The notes: a model not told the origin generated them from the sequence alone. A stretch of DNA of 9,574 bases from Bacteroidales bacterium (GCA_007131895.1 SLPR01000143.1:1-9574); one strand, 5' to 3'; numbered from the stretch's first letter, positions 1-7,440 are shown. Numbers and translations: made by a program.

Positions 1-1186
1 ACAATTCTTTTTTGGTTTCGTTATCAATGCTGAGATATTCCCAATGGTTGGTAGGATTTTCAAGGAAGTTTCCGTCCTGATCAAAAACATAGGGAAGATG
101 CGGAGACATTATATGGGCATACAACAATGAAGGTTTGTCCATTTGGTTCACCTCAAAAGGAAACCTTTCAATAAAATCAAAAAAGTATTTATTGACCTGG
201 TAATAGAGGTTAGGGTTTTTATCCTTGAATGTTTCAGCCCATGGAGCCAGTATGGTCTGATTAACCAACAGAACATAAAATGGGTCAATAGTGGAGTGTT
301 CCTCAATTCCCATATTATACATACACATGAGGTTTACCTCTTCAATCCTACCCGACCAGGAAAAGCTCCCGTAGCCATCAATAAAAGTAATGTTGTACCC
401 CAATGAATGTAAAAATGTCATGGTGAAATTATTATCATAAATCTGAAGAATTTCGGGTATAGTGAGACCATTTGGAACATATTCAAGATTCATCAAAGAG
501 GCCAGCGCAGCCGAAGAGGACCTGAAGCGAGACCTGCTGTCTTCTGCAATGAAAAAACCACTGTCACTGAGAAAATGATAGAAATCCTTATTATCATAAC
601 CCCACACTTCATTGACAGAAGGAAAACTGGCATACTCATCAAATACCAAAATATAAATATCGGGTAAACCCTTTCCTTCTCCATTAATACTATCACTATT
701 GAGAACCGTTCTGTTGCTCTCCTGTGCTATCCTGTGTTTTTTTAGTTCAACCGGAAGAATGTTTACAAGATTCAGCAGAACCAGCAGGATCAAAGGCAGA
801 CCAAAAATAAAATTCAGGTTGATACTGTTCTCTTTTTTTAATCTGATCACTATAATAACCCATCCTGCATATAAAAGCCCGAAAATAACAAAAAGAAGCA
901 AGGGGGTAACAGGCAAATGATTGGAGAGTGAAGTATAGAGGGTTCCATAGAAACCTGCCATTACAAGTAATAATATTGTTTGCAGGGAAGCTTTGTGAGG
1001 GTTCCGAAGAATTAAATACCAGATGGAAAATACCAGGAATGCTGCCAGGAATGCAACCAGTAAAGGAAACAACACCACCCTAAATGAAACCTCCTCTGCA
1101 TTATAGGAATATAAAACCAGTACCGGGAATACGGCAAAAACCAAAACAACCAGAAAAGGATATAATCTCTTTAAGTTCTGAGCCAT
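1..1186 (-). CDS. Membrane-anchored sulfatase-like hydrolase/transferase (C-terminus beyond the left edge)
   Basis: Seen: an open frame of 395 codons runs from ATG at 1184-1186 to the left edge with no stop. An in-frame TAA directly precedes the ATG, so this or a later codon is the start. Five hydrophobic segments occupy roughly residues 9-28, 36-60, 69-86, 91-114 and 125-144, followed by a soluble domain. That domain opens with LPDIYILVFDEYA (174-186), matching the first metal-binding motif of the alkaline-phosphatase/sulfatase superfamily (D183, E184). SRFRSSSAALASLMNLEY (219-236) sits where the nucleophile motif is expected, and HIMSPHLPYVFD (358-369) resembles the family's PH.P motif. Inference: an inner-membrane protein with a periplasmic catalytic domain, acting on envelope glycans or lipids as in LTA-synthase/phosphoglycerol-transferase or sulfatase relatives. 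The usual C-terminal Asp-His metal motif would be off the window. The substrate cannot be told. The gene lies 280 bases after recO, probably a separate unit. Confidence 0.85.
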   Translation of the reverse strand, partial: MAQNLKRLYPFLVVLVFAVFPVLVLYSYNAEEVSFRVVLFPLLVAFLAAFLVFSIWYLILRNPHKASLQTILLLVMAGFYGTLYTSLSNHLPVTPLLLFVIFGLLYAGWVIIVIRLKKENSINLNFIFGLPLILLVLLNLVNILPVELKKHRIAQESNRTVLNSDSINGEGKGLPDIYILVFDEYASFPSVNEVWGYDNKDFYHFLSDSGFFIAEDSRSRFRSSSAALASLMNLEYVPNGLTIPEILQIYDNNFTMTFLHSLGYNITFIDGYGSFSWSGRIEEVNLMCMYNMGIEEHSTIDPFYVLLVNQTILAPWAETFKDKNPNLYYQVNKYFFDFIERFPFEVNQMDKPSLLYAHIMSPHLPYVFDQDGNFLENPTNHWEYLSIDNETKKEL

Positions 1187-1257
1187 TTACTGTAAGGGGG
1201 TTTGTTGATATGCATAAAAAGTTTTTCTTCCTCCAAGCCAGTAAGTAGTATGTGTTG

Positions 1258-1309
1258 CAAAAGTTAAATGCATGAAATATAAGATCTTTATGCTATAACT
1301 GACTGACAA
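1258..1309 (-). promoter_or_regulatory. Weak candidate promoters for the sulfatase-like gene
   Basis: The 280-base gap between recO and the sulfatase-like gene contains two imperfect matches to the Bacteroidota -7 element TAnnTTTG on the minus strand. AACTTTTG at 1258-1265 (7 of 8) has no TTG at the expected distance. TATATTTC at 1274-1281 (7 of 8) has a TTG at 1307-1309, but the 25-base spacer is long. Either would give a leader of roughly 65-85 bases. No convincing terminator for recO was found in the gap, so read-through from porZ-recO is possible. Confidence 0.25.
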
Positions 1310-1466
1310 TTGGTTTATTGTGTTTTAAAAATTGAGCCTGGCTGAAAATGCGAATTGCAAATCTATGGAAAAAATTTGATACTCAGACATAGATGATAAG
1401 GTTTGGATAAATATTTTCAGGCAGGATATTCGATTTGGGCATTGATTTTCCATTCCACTACTTGCT

Positions 1467-2192
1467 CTAATGAAACACCGTCTCCAGCACCTTCAACGAT
1501 TTCACCTCCTTAAACCCATCCATATGGTACCGGTAATAGTCTATAATCTTGTACAGCAGGTGCATCCTTTTTTCGCGGGACAGTGGGATGGGTTCGTGAG
1601 CAGAAATCTGTGCATCTGACAGGGCATAGAAAATACGGCTGTCTTCCTGCTCAAGGGATTCGGTATTGCCATGGAAGGCTTGCTGGTAGGAACCTTCCCG
1701 CAGGTTGAAGTAACAATGGGTGGCCGAATAGTTGCGGGCGGGAAAGAATCCCAGGTATTGGGTGAGTTGCAGAAGAAACATAAGGTGGAAATCGGCCATC
1801 CGGGTATCTTCCCTGTCCAGCAGAAGGATGGAGTTTTCGATATAATGGTAGGCGTCTTCCTGTATTTGCTGGTGTTTGCAGGTGTTAAGCAATACTTCTG
1901 CAAGAAAAAGAGCCATGGTGGTTTTCCTGATGTCGGTATGGATCGTGGTAAAAGGTGTGGAGCAATGAAGTTCTCTTATGTTTTGTAACTGATCGCCCGG
2001 TTTGATATAAACCACCATATCCAGCAGGGTGAGGGGTTGAAGCAGATAGGCTTTGTTTTTCGACCTTGCTTTACGCACACCATGAACCAGAAAAGAAAGC
2101 ACCCCGTGCGTCGGGGTGAGCATGCGTGAAATCATGCCCGATTCACCATACTTAAAGGTATGTAATACAATGGCACGGGTATGTTGTATCAT
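1467..2192 (-). CDS. recO: DNA repair protein RecO
   Basis: RecO is a cytoplasmic recombination mediator that works with RecR (and RecF) to load RecA onto SSB-coated single-stranded DNA and to anneal strands. The 241-residue length is typical. The N-terminus (about 1-80) has the RecO OB-fold pattern: TRAIVLHTFKYGESGMI, then GVLSFLVHGVRKARSKNK and LQPLTLLDMVVY. The rest is the helical C-terminal domain, with RMADFHLMFLLQLTQYLGF near 131-149. The four-cysteine zinc site of some RecO proteins is absent: only three scattered cysteines are visible, near 77, 109 and 160. The ATG (2190-2192) overlaps the porZ stop (2189-2191) as ATGA, which indicates translational coupling and co-transcription with porZ. 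The stop is TAG at 1467-1469. Identification rests on recalled family patterns, not a search. Confidence 0.92.
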   Translation of the reverse strand: MIQHTRAIVLHTFKYGESGMISRMLTPTHGVLSFLVHGVRKARSKNKAYLLQPLTLLDMVVYIKPGDQLQNIRELHCSTPFTTIHTDIRKTTMALFLAEVLLNTCKHQQIQEDAYHYIENSILLLDREDTRMADFHLMFLLQLTQYLGFFPARNYSATHCYFNLREGSYQQAFHGNTESLEQEDSRIFYALSDAQISAHEPIPLSREKRMHLLYKIIDYYRYHMDGFKEVKSLKVLETVFH

Positions 2193-4546
2193 TTTATGAA
2201 CATAATCTTGGTCACCATGGTTTCATTTCCTTCGGGGTCGGTAGAGAATACCAGATATACCCCTGAGCCGGGTTTGCGGCCCTGCAGGTTATTGCCGTGC
2301 CATACAAACTGGCCTCCATCTGCAAATCCATCGTGTATAAGGTTTCCGTTGATGTCGGTTATCTTAACACGTGCATTGGTCACCAGCCCTTTGATGGCGA
2401 TATATCCGTTGTAGCCCGGCCTTACCGGGTTGGGGAAGGCGTAAACATCAGAATGCTGTCTTTGTCCTTCTGTTGCGAAGCCCCGATAGGAAACCAATCC
2501 CTGGTCGGTGGCAAAAAACACCTCTCCGGTACCGGGATCTACTGAAATATCCAGGATGTTGTTGGAAGGCAGTGGGCTGTTGGATTTGTTGAAGTGCAGA
2601 AGGGTTTCCCTGCCGTCGGGGGCGAGCAGAAACGCTCCGGAGCTGGTAGTGCCAAACCATTTTTTGTTGGAACCATCAACGAAAATGGTGTTGATGGTTT
2701 CGTTTTCAAAAAGCCTTCCGGCAAAACCATCCTGCACCACAATAATGGTTTGGGCATCAAAAGGCTGGTTTCTGAAGGCCATGTGGGGGGAGTAAAAAAC
2801 CACTACTCCGGAATTGGTGCCCACCCACATATAGCCATCCTTATCTTTTGCCAGGGCGGTTACCCTGTTGCTGGGCAAAGAACCGTTGCCTGCCTGGGTG
2901 TTGAGCTTCCTGATATCAAAACTGTTATTGCTGTTCACATCTTCTTCTTTAAATACGAGAATACCTCCTCCCCGGGGCATAATAACCCATTTTTGATCAC
3001 TGTTGTCAATTACTACCCTTCCCAGGGTTTCGTTGCCCGTTACCAGCCCATTATGGGGGTAGGACATCCAGTTTCCTTCAGGGGTTTTGACACTGATAAA
3101 GTGGTCAGCATTGGAATTGCTAACCCACAGGTTTCCGCGGCTGTCAAAAGCCGAGCCCCCAACTTTTACCAAATCCTGCACACCACTGCGTCTTTGCAGC
3201 GTGCTGTTTTCATCATTATAGATTTTTATCAAACCCTCTTCTGCATCCATCTCAGCCAATCCTCCCGACCAGGCTGCAGCAAATGCTCTTCGGGGATTTC
3301 CCGGATGGGGTGTTATCTGGATTATGTCTCTCAGGGAGTTCATTTCGGGAAACTGCCAGCGGTTAAAAACTTCCCAGTTCCCTTTATGCAATACAAAAAG
3401 ACCCCTGTCGTTCCAGGTGCTTTGCCATCCGGCGATTTTCGCTCCGGGTGCCACCCAAAGGGTGCTCCCGGCATGAGAAATGCCAAAGGATTCGTTGGTT
3501 GGAGGGCCGGAAGGGATGATAAATTCAAAGCTGCCTCCCAGGGTTCCTTTCAGCAACCCCCAGGATCTGTCACCTGCCCATACAGTGTTGTCTTTGTCTA
3601 CCAGTATGTCATTGGCGTTTGCAGTCCTGCCTGCGTAAGAAGAAAAGTTTGCAACCGGATCCGCATTTTCATCTAAAATATGAATTTCCCCCATCGAACT
3701 GGCAAGCAAATAGTTGTTTTTAGATCGGATATTGGTTTTAGGCTCAAAAAAGCCTTCTTCTCCATAAGGATTAAATACTTCCCAGCCATTATCGCCAAGA
3801 CTGAATAATGTGTCAGACGCTGATGCGGCCATATTGGCGTAAACTATGTTGTTGTGTGTAACAACGAAATTGAATTTCTGATTGGCACCGGGCAGTTCTG
3901 GTTCAGGTTTCCAGTACTGAAAATCGGCAAGGTTGGGTGCTGTAAGATCTGCTCTCAGCAGGCCTGCCTCGGTGGCAGCATAGAAGTGGTTTTCTGTTTT
4001 GGCCAAATCATATACATTGAGCATGCTCCCCTCGGGGCCGATAAACCAGGTGTCGAGAATAACAAATTGATTCAGGTCGAGAAGTACAATCCCAAAATCG
4101 CAGATCAGATACGCCCTGTCGGAATCAAAGTAAATGTTGTTTATACTTTTAGACCCAAGAATGTTTGCCTGCAGAATGTCAGGTATGGCAAAAAATCCAC
4201 CCTGTATCATCACATCAATATTGCCATTCTGATAGCCCATCAGCAGGATGTCTTTATCCTGAGAATAGCGCACTACGTTGATTCCAAAATCGCTCAGTCC
4301 ACTTACCTTGTCATAAGTGCGGATACTGTTGTAACGTTTGTCGTATTCCATCAATCCATAAGGTGTGGCAGCATAAATGAAACCCGGTTTTTCATCCAGC
4401 GATACCACCCTGTTGGCAGGCAAATGATGTCGCCATTGGCCAATAGCAATTTCCTGGGCTTTGGTCGGTAATGCCATGGTGAGAATAAACAAAGATATCA
4501 GCAATGCCTTGACAAAGAATTGCCGTATAGTATCGGTTGAATTCAT
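2189..4546 (-). CDS. porZ: Type IX secretion system protein PorZ
   Basis: 785 residues, close to the roughly 776 of Porphyromonas gingivalis PorZ. A Sec signal peptide (hydrophobic core about 12-26, likely cleavage after TKA at 28-30) leads into two beta-propellers. Blade-like motifs include IYAATPYGLMEYD (57-69), FYAATEAGLL (188-197), VWAGDRSWGLL (322-332), LWVSNSNAD (474-482), MWVGTNSGVVVF (573-584), KWFGTTSSGAFLL (629-641) and VFFATDQGLVSY (676-687). Residues 699-785 form a sorting-like beta-sandwich with FPNPV, VKITDINGNLI and GVYLVF, ending KIMFIK. Known of the family: PorZ is a surface member of the type IX attachment complex that presents anionic lipopolysaccharide to the PorU sortase, and its C-terminal domain is retained. 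The start is ATG 4544-4546, since it places the signal peptide at the N-terminus. The frame stays open further upstream to a TTG at 4645. The gene overlaps recO by four bases. The alternative is a generic propeller protein with a type IX sorting tail. Confidence 0.85.
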   Translation of the reverse strand: MNSTDTIRQFFVKALLISLFILTMALPTKAQEIAIGQWRHHLPANRVVSLDEKPGFIYAATPYGLMEYDKRYNSIRTYDKVSGLSDFGINVVRYSQDKDILLMGYQNGNIDVMIQGGFFAIPDILQANILGSKSINNIYFDSDRAYLICDFGIVLLDLNQFVILDTWFIGPEGSMLNVYDLAKTENHFYAATEAGLLRADLTAPNLADFQYWKPEPELPGANQKFNFVVTHNNIVYANMAASASDTLFSLGDNGWEVFNPYGEEGFFEPKTNIRSKNNYLLASSMGEIHILDENADPVANFSSYAGRTANANDILVDKDNTVWAGDRSWGLLKGTLGGSFEFIIPSGPPTNESFGISHAGSTLWVAPGAKIAGWQSTWNDRGLFVLHKGNWEVFNRWQFPEMNSLRDIIQITPHPGNPRRAFAAAWSGGLAEMDAEEGLIKIYNDENSTLQRRSGVQDLVKVGGSAFDSRGNLWVSNSNADHFISVKTPEGNWMSYPHNGLVTGNETLGRVVIDNSDQKWVIMPRGGGILVFKEEDVNSNNSFDIRKLNTQAGNGSLPSNRVTALAKDKDGYMWVGTNSGVVVFYSPHMAFRNQPFDAQTIIVVQDGFAGRLFENETINTIFVDGSNKKWFGTTSSGAFLLAPDGRETLLHFNKSNSPLPSNNILDISVDPGTGEVFFATDQGLVSYRGFATEGQRQHSDVYAFPNPVRPGYNGYIAIKGLVTNARVKITDINGNLIHDGFADGGQFVWHGNNLQGRKPGSGVYLVFSTDPEGNETMVTKIMFIK

Positions 4547-4702
4547 GGTAAAAAAATATCTGGTACGAATTTTTTCAAACAAAAAGCCTTGAAAAACAAA
4601 CCTTGAAACCGTTAAATTATTGTTGAACAAGGGCGAAAAATACAACGTTTAGGCATTAGACTTTGTTTTGAGCGTCAGATTGTCGCATTGTATTCTGTTA
4701 TG

Positions 4703-4710
4703 CAAAGTTA
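4703..4710 (-). promoter_or_regulatory. Probable -7 promoter element of porZ-recO
   Basis: On the minus strand this reads TAACTTTG, a perfect match to the Bacteroidota -7 consensus TAnnTTTG. No TTG lies at the usual distance upstream (about 4730-4733); that position is taken by a TATTAC/GTAATA dyad. Transcription would begin near 4696, giving a leader of about 150 bases to the porZ ATG. This is motif-based inference only. Confidence 0.5.
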
Positions 4711-4728
4711 AAATATCCACCGAAAGAT

Positions 4729-4748
4729 TATTACTTAGGGGGGTAATA
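4729..4748. promoter_or_regulatory. Dyad at the -33 position of the porZ promoter (candidate operator)
   Basis: TATTAC (4729-4734) and GTAATA (4743-4748) are perfect inverted arms around an 8-base spacer that carries most of a run of six G. The site covers the place where the -33 TTG would be expected. A protein-binding site for an activator or repressor is one reading. Six-base arms can arise by chance, so confidence is low. Confidence 0.3.
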
Positions 4749-4826
4749 TTTATTATGGGTGACTGCCCGGGCAACATGCTTACCAATTAGGTTTTCCTTT
4801 AAGGTTTATGACGGCCACTGGAACGC

Positions 4827-4858
4827 AAAAAGACCTGTGAGGGTAAGCACAGGTCTTT
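4827..4858 (-). terminator. Intrinsic terminator of the CxxC TonB-dependent receptor gene
   Basis: The perfect 11-base arms AAAGACCTGTG (4829-4839) and CACAGGTCTTT (4848-4858) enclose an 8-base loop. Read on the minus strand, the hairpin ends in a run of five T (4831-4827). It starts 32 bases after the receptor's stop codon and sits before the porZ promoter, so it separates the two transcription units. Confidence 0.85.
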
Positions 4859-4890
4859 GGGTAAAGCAACGGTGATGTTTTATCCTGAAA

Positions 4891-7278
4891 TTATCTCAGC
4901 ATACTTCCCACCCTAATGCCAAAATAGATGGTTCTGGGCAGCACGGGGCCATACAGGTAACCCGGGTCTCGCTCTATTCCGCTGTCAAAATCCGACTGAT
5001 AAGAGTTCAGGATGTTTTTCATGCCTGCAAATATTTGTAGCCCGGAGCTTTTCAGCCTGGTGTTGTAACTTACTCGTGTGCCCATATCCCAGAAAGTTGC
5101 GCTTTCTCTCAGTTCTCCCTCTTCAGGGTTTTCCAGAGCAGGGCCGAAGTAGGGGATGAGCATTTTTCCGGTATAGTTTCCACTGGCAGATACTGCCCAC
5201 CTGGGGTTGAGGTTCCAGTTGGCTGTTAGAAATCCATAGCTTTCAGGGCTGCGAAAGAATCGTTTCTCACCAAATTCGTGTTCCTCTTCAAAAGTTGCTT
5301 TCTGCAGAGTAAATCCCGCTGCAAAAGATAAACTTCTTCCGGGAATTATATTGATTTCTGTGTTTATGCCCCTTACAATGGCATTCCCGTCTGCATTTTC
5401 ACGAACGTACTCAACTACACCGTTATCATCTGGTTCGCCGAATTCCAGTACAAAAGGATTTTGTAAAACGGTGTAAAACCCTTCCACAAGCAGACCTATG
5501 GACGTATTGCCCAACAACCTGTTCTGGTCGATGGAGGCCATAAAGCTCTGGCTGGTTTCAGCTTTCAGGTCGGGATTGTTGGTATGTATTACCTGGCGAG
5601 CGCCTGAGGTTTCGATATGGAGGTCTTCGTCAAAAATCTGCGGAGCCCTGTAACCCTGAGAATAGCTCAGCCGCGCCTGCAACTCCGGACTGTGCCTGTA
5701 AAGAATGTTGGCCCGGGGGCTGAAAATGACACCTGTTTTGGGGTCAAAGTTCATCTCCTTATCTTCTACCCTGTAATTATCCAGGCGTCCACCCAATGAA
5801 AACATAAATTTGTTGACCATGTAATCGTATTGAGCAAATAAGCCGCTGGTAAGAGTTCTCTGGTCAGCAACAATGGTGTTGCCCGTAAAAGTCACATTGT
5901 TTGGGTTGTCTTCTTCCATGATGGGGTAGCCCAACTTTTTGTCAACAAGGCTTTCTCCTGAAACTTCTGCTCCGGCGGTTAAATTGGAACTGTTGAATTG
6001 AGCTTTGTATTGCAGTCCTGAATTGAAGGTAAAATTATCTGTATTGCCGTAATCGGTCAGGGATTGTTCTGCTCCGTAATAAGTATCACGATCAATCAGC
6101 TGTCCGGATGCATAAATAGTGAGCATATCGGTGCTTCTGAAAAACTGGTGGTAATTGATAGCTGCAGTGGTTATTTTATGCTCTGCCGCTTCAGCTATAT
6201 CAGCCATGTGAGGAAGCCTGTCGAAGTGACTTCCTCCACGGCGTTTTTCCCTGATGTTGTAAAAATCAAGGTTGAGTTTGTTTCTCATTCCGAAGCGGTG
6301 AAAGAGTCTTGCTCCAATGGTTGTATTTTCAATTTTTGTAACTTCAGAAAAGTCATCGCCATTGGCATCAAAGGGGTCCCTGGTGCGGGTAAAGCCAAAT
6401 ACCGAGAGTCCGGTGTTCTGGTCAGAAGTAACCATGGATGCATTGAAGCTGATGTTGTTGTCAGGGGATATGCTTCCTGCATTGCTCATTCCAATGCCAG
6501 TGAAGCCTGAATTGACGCCCACTTCGTAGCTGTTTACCAGTGGGTCTTTCAGGATTACATTGATGGTTCCGGCAATGGCGTTGCTGCCATATATGGCAGA
6601 GCCACCCCCTCTTACCACTTCCACCCGCTCAATCATGTTGGCAGGGATAAGCTCCAGCCCATACACGCCAGCCAGACCACTGAAAATCGGTCTGCTGTTG
6701 ATGAGAATCTGGGAGTAGGTACCCTCCATGCCATTCATGCGCACCTGGGTAAAGCCGCAATTTTGGCAATTGTTCTCAAGTCTCAGCCCCGGTGCGTAGT
6801 TAAGGGCGTCGGCAAAGCTTACCGAATGGGTATTGGTAAAAAGTGAAGGCCCCAGAGAGTTAACAATTACAGCAGATTCTGATCTTCTGCGCTCATTGCG
6901 ATCGCCGGTTACAACTACTTCTTCCAGTCCCAGGGCGTCGGGTTCAAGGTAAAAGTTTATCTCTTTGGTGGTACCCTGTTCGGCAGTAACAACCAACTGC
7001 GCCGGCTTGTAGCCCATAAAACGGGCCTCAAGGGTATGTTCCCCAACTGGCATATGGATGATCCTGAAATGCCCGGTCTCGTCAGCTACAGTGCCGTAGG
7101 TGGTGCCCTTTACCGATATAGTAACAAACGGTACGTGTTTGCCATCGCTGATGACATGTCCAACGATGTTGGCATCGGTTTTCATGCGCAGGTTATGCGT
7201 GTTGGTGTCTGCATAGAGTTGTAATCCGTGCAGCTGTATCAGAATTACAGTAAGGAGGATTAAAAAATGTTTTTTCAT
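4891..7278 (-). CDS. TonB-dependent outer-membrane receptor with a CxxC pair in the plug
   Basis: Complete, 795 residues. A signal peptide (1-23, cleavage probably after LYA) is followed by a carboxypeptidase-regulatory-like beta-sandwich (about 38-112, with GHVISDGKHVPFVTISVKGT and GTVADETGHF). Then come a TonB-box-like LEEVVVTG (118-125), a plug (about 135-245, with IERVEVVRGGGSAIYGSNAIAG) and a C-terminal 22-stranded-type barrel. Known of the family: energised import of a scarce ligand across the outer membrane through TonB-ExbBD. The plug contains NNCQNCGF, with cysteines 171 and 174, which I believe marks a distinct Bacteroidota subfamily. YRAP (543-546) and NPDL (568-571), with His554 and His565 nearby, resemble motifs reported in heme receptors, but they also occur in receptors for other ligands. 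The substrate is therefore unassigned; a metal, heme or siderophore is plausible. No SusD partner is adjacent. The last residue is Arg rather than the usual aromatic. The gene has its own promoter and terminator. Confidence 0.95.
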   Translation of the reverse strand: MKKHFLILLTVILIQLHGLQLYADTNTHNLRMKTDANIVGHVISDGKHVPFVTISVKGTTYGTVADETGHFRIIHMPVGEHTLEARFMGYKPAQLVVTAEQGTTKEINFYLEPDALGLEEVVVTGDRNERRRSESAVIVNSLGPSLFTNTHSVSFADALNYAPGLRLENNCQNCGFTQVRMNGMEGTYSQILINSRPIFSGLAGVYGLELIPANMIERVEVVRGGGSAIYGSNAIAGTINVILKDPLVNSYEVGVNSGFTGIGMSNAGSISPDNNISFNASMVTSDQNTGLSVFGFTRTRDPFDANGDDFSEVTKIENTTIGARLFHRFGMRNKLNLDFYNIREKRRGGSHFDRLPHMADIAEAAEHKITTAAINYHQFFRSTDMLTIYASGQLIDRDTYYGAEQSLTDYGNTDNFTFNSGLQYKAQFNSSNLTAGAEVSGESLVDKKLGYPIMEEDNPNNVTFTGNTIVADQRTLTSGLFAQYDYMVNKFMFSLGGRLDNYRVEDKEMNFDPKTGVIFSPRANILYRHSPELQARLSYSQGYRAPQIFDEDLHIETSGARQVIHTNNPDLKAETSQSFMASIDQNRLLGNTSIGLLVEGFYTVLQNPFVLEFGEPDDNGVVEYVRENADGNAIVRGINTEINIIPGRSLSFAAGFTLQKATFEEEHEFGEKRFFRSPESYGFLTANWNLNPRWAVSASGNYTGKMLIPYFGPALENPEEGELRESATFWDMGTRVSYNTRLKSSGLQIFAGMKNILNSYQSDFDSGIERDPGYLYGPVLPRTIYFGIRVGSMLR

Positions 7279-7409
7279 GAGGGTAGAATTGCTTTATGGG
7301 TGTTAGTGTGTAGACGGCAAATTTCGTTTAGAGGTACTCTATTGTGTTTTGATTACTATTTTTTTCTCTGTTTGTTTTCAAGGTTGTTACAAAATTCACA
7401 ACCGCGGGG

Positions 7410-7440
7410 CAAAAGTATCCCAAATCTGCAGGGCCTGCAA
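7410..7440 (-). promoter_or_regulatory. Bacteroidota-type promoter of the CxxC TonB-dependent receptor
   Basis: On the minus strand, TTG (7440-7438) is followed after exactly 20 bases by TACTTTTG (7417-7410). This is a full match to the -33 TTG and -7 TAnnTTTG consensus of Bacteroidota housekeeping sigma factors, at a usual spacing. Transcription should begin near 7403, giving a leader of about 125 bases. It is the best promoter match in the window. Confidence 0.7.

Larger units (their letters stand above)
4547..4890. other. Intergenic region between porZ and the CxxC TonB-dependent receptor
   Basis: This stretch of 344 bases has no supportable gene. From right to left it holds the receptor's terminator (4827-4858), a perfect 10-base palindrome TGCCCGGGCA (4764-4773), a six-base-arm dyad (4729-4748), the porZ -7 element (4703-4710), an imperfect dyad GCGnCAnnnTGnCGC (4672-4686) just past the expected transcription start, and an A/T-rich leader of about 150 bases before the porZ ATG. 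No ribosome-binding-site-like purine run is seen before that ATG, as is usual in this phylum. Confidence 0.6.

Noticed and set aside
543..571. Assignment of the complete TonB-dependent receptor as a heme receptor from YRAP (residues 543-546) and NPDL (568-571); coordinates in this entry are residue numbers of that protein
   Set aside because: These motifs also occur in receptors for cobalamin and siderophores, so they do not fix the ligand; the substrate was left open.
143..920. Short frames at 143-406, 493-696 and 699-920
   Set aside because: All are covered by the continuous sulfatase-like frame on the minus strand, which has clear family motifs.
1335..1350. Possible recO terminator around the GAGCCTGGCTG sequence
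   Set aside because: AGCC and GGCT are only one base apart, too close to form a hairpin loop, although T-rich sequence follows on the minus strand.
1541..1903. A 120-codon minus-strand frame inside recO, and a plus-strand frame at 1671-1988
   Set aside because: Both overlap recO completely. Their sequences show no domain, while the recO frame matches its family along its whole length.
2594..3676. A 360-codon plus-strand open frame opposite porZ
   Set aside because: It lies wholly antisense to porZ, has no recognisable domain, and its low-complexity Gly/Pro/Lys/Ser-rich composition fits a shadow of the porZ codons.
3854..4471. A 205-codon plus-strand open frame opposite porZ
   Set aside because: It is antisense to the porZ N-terminal propeller, with no family pattern, promoter or partner gene.
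4547..4645. A longer porZ reading frame starting 33 codons upstream at 4645
   Set aside because: The upstream start is TTG, not ATG, and would put a non-signal stretch before the hydrophobic core. The ATG at 4544-4546 gives a normal signal peptide directly at the N-terminus.
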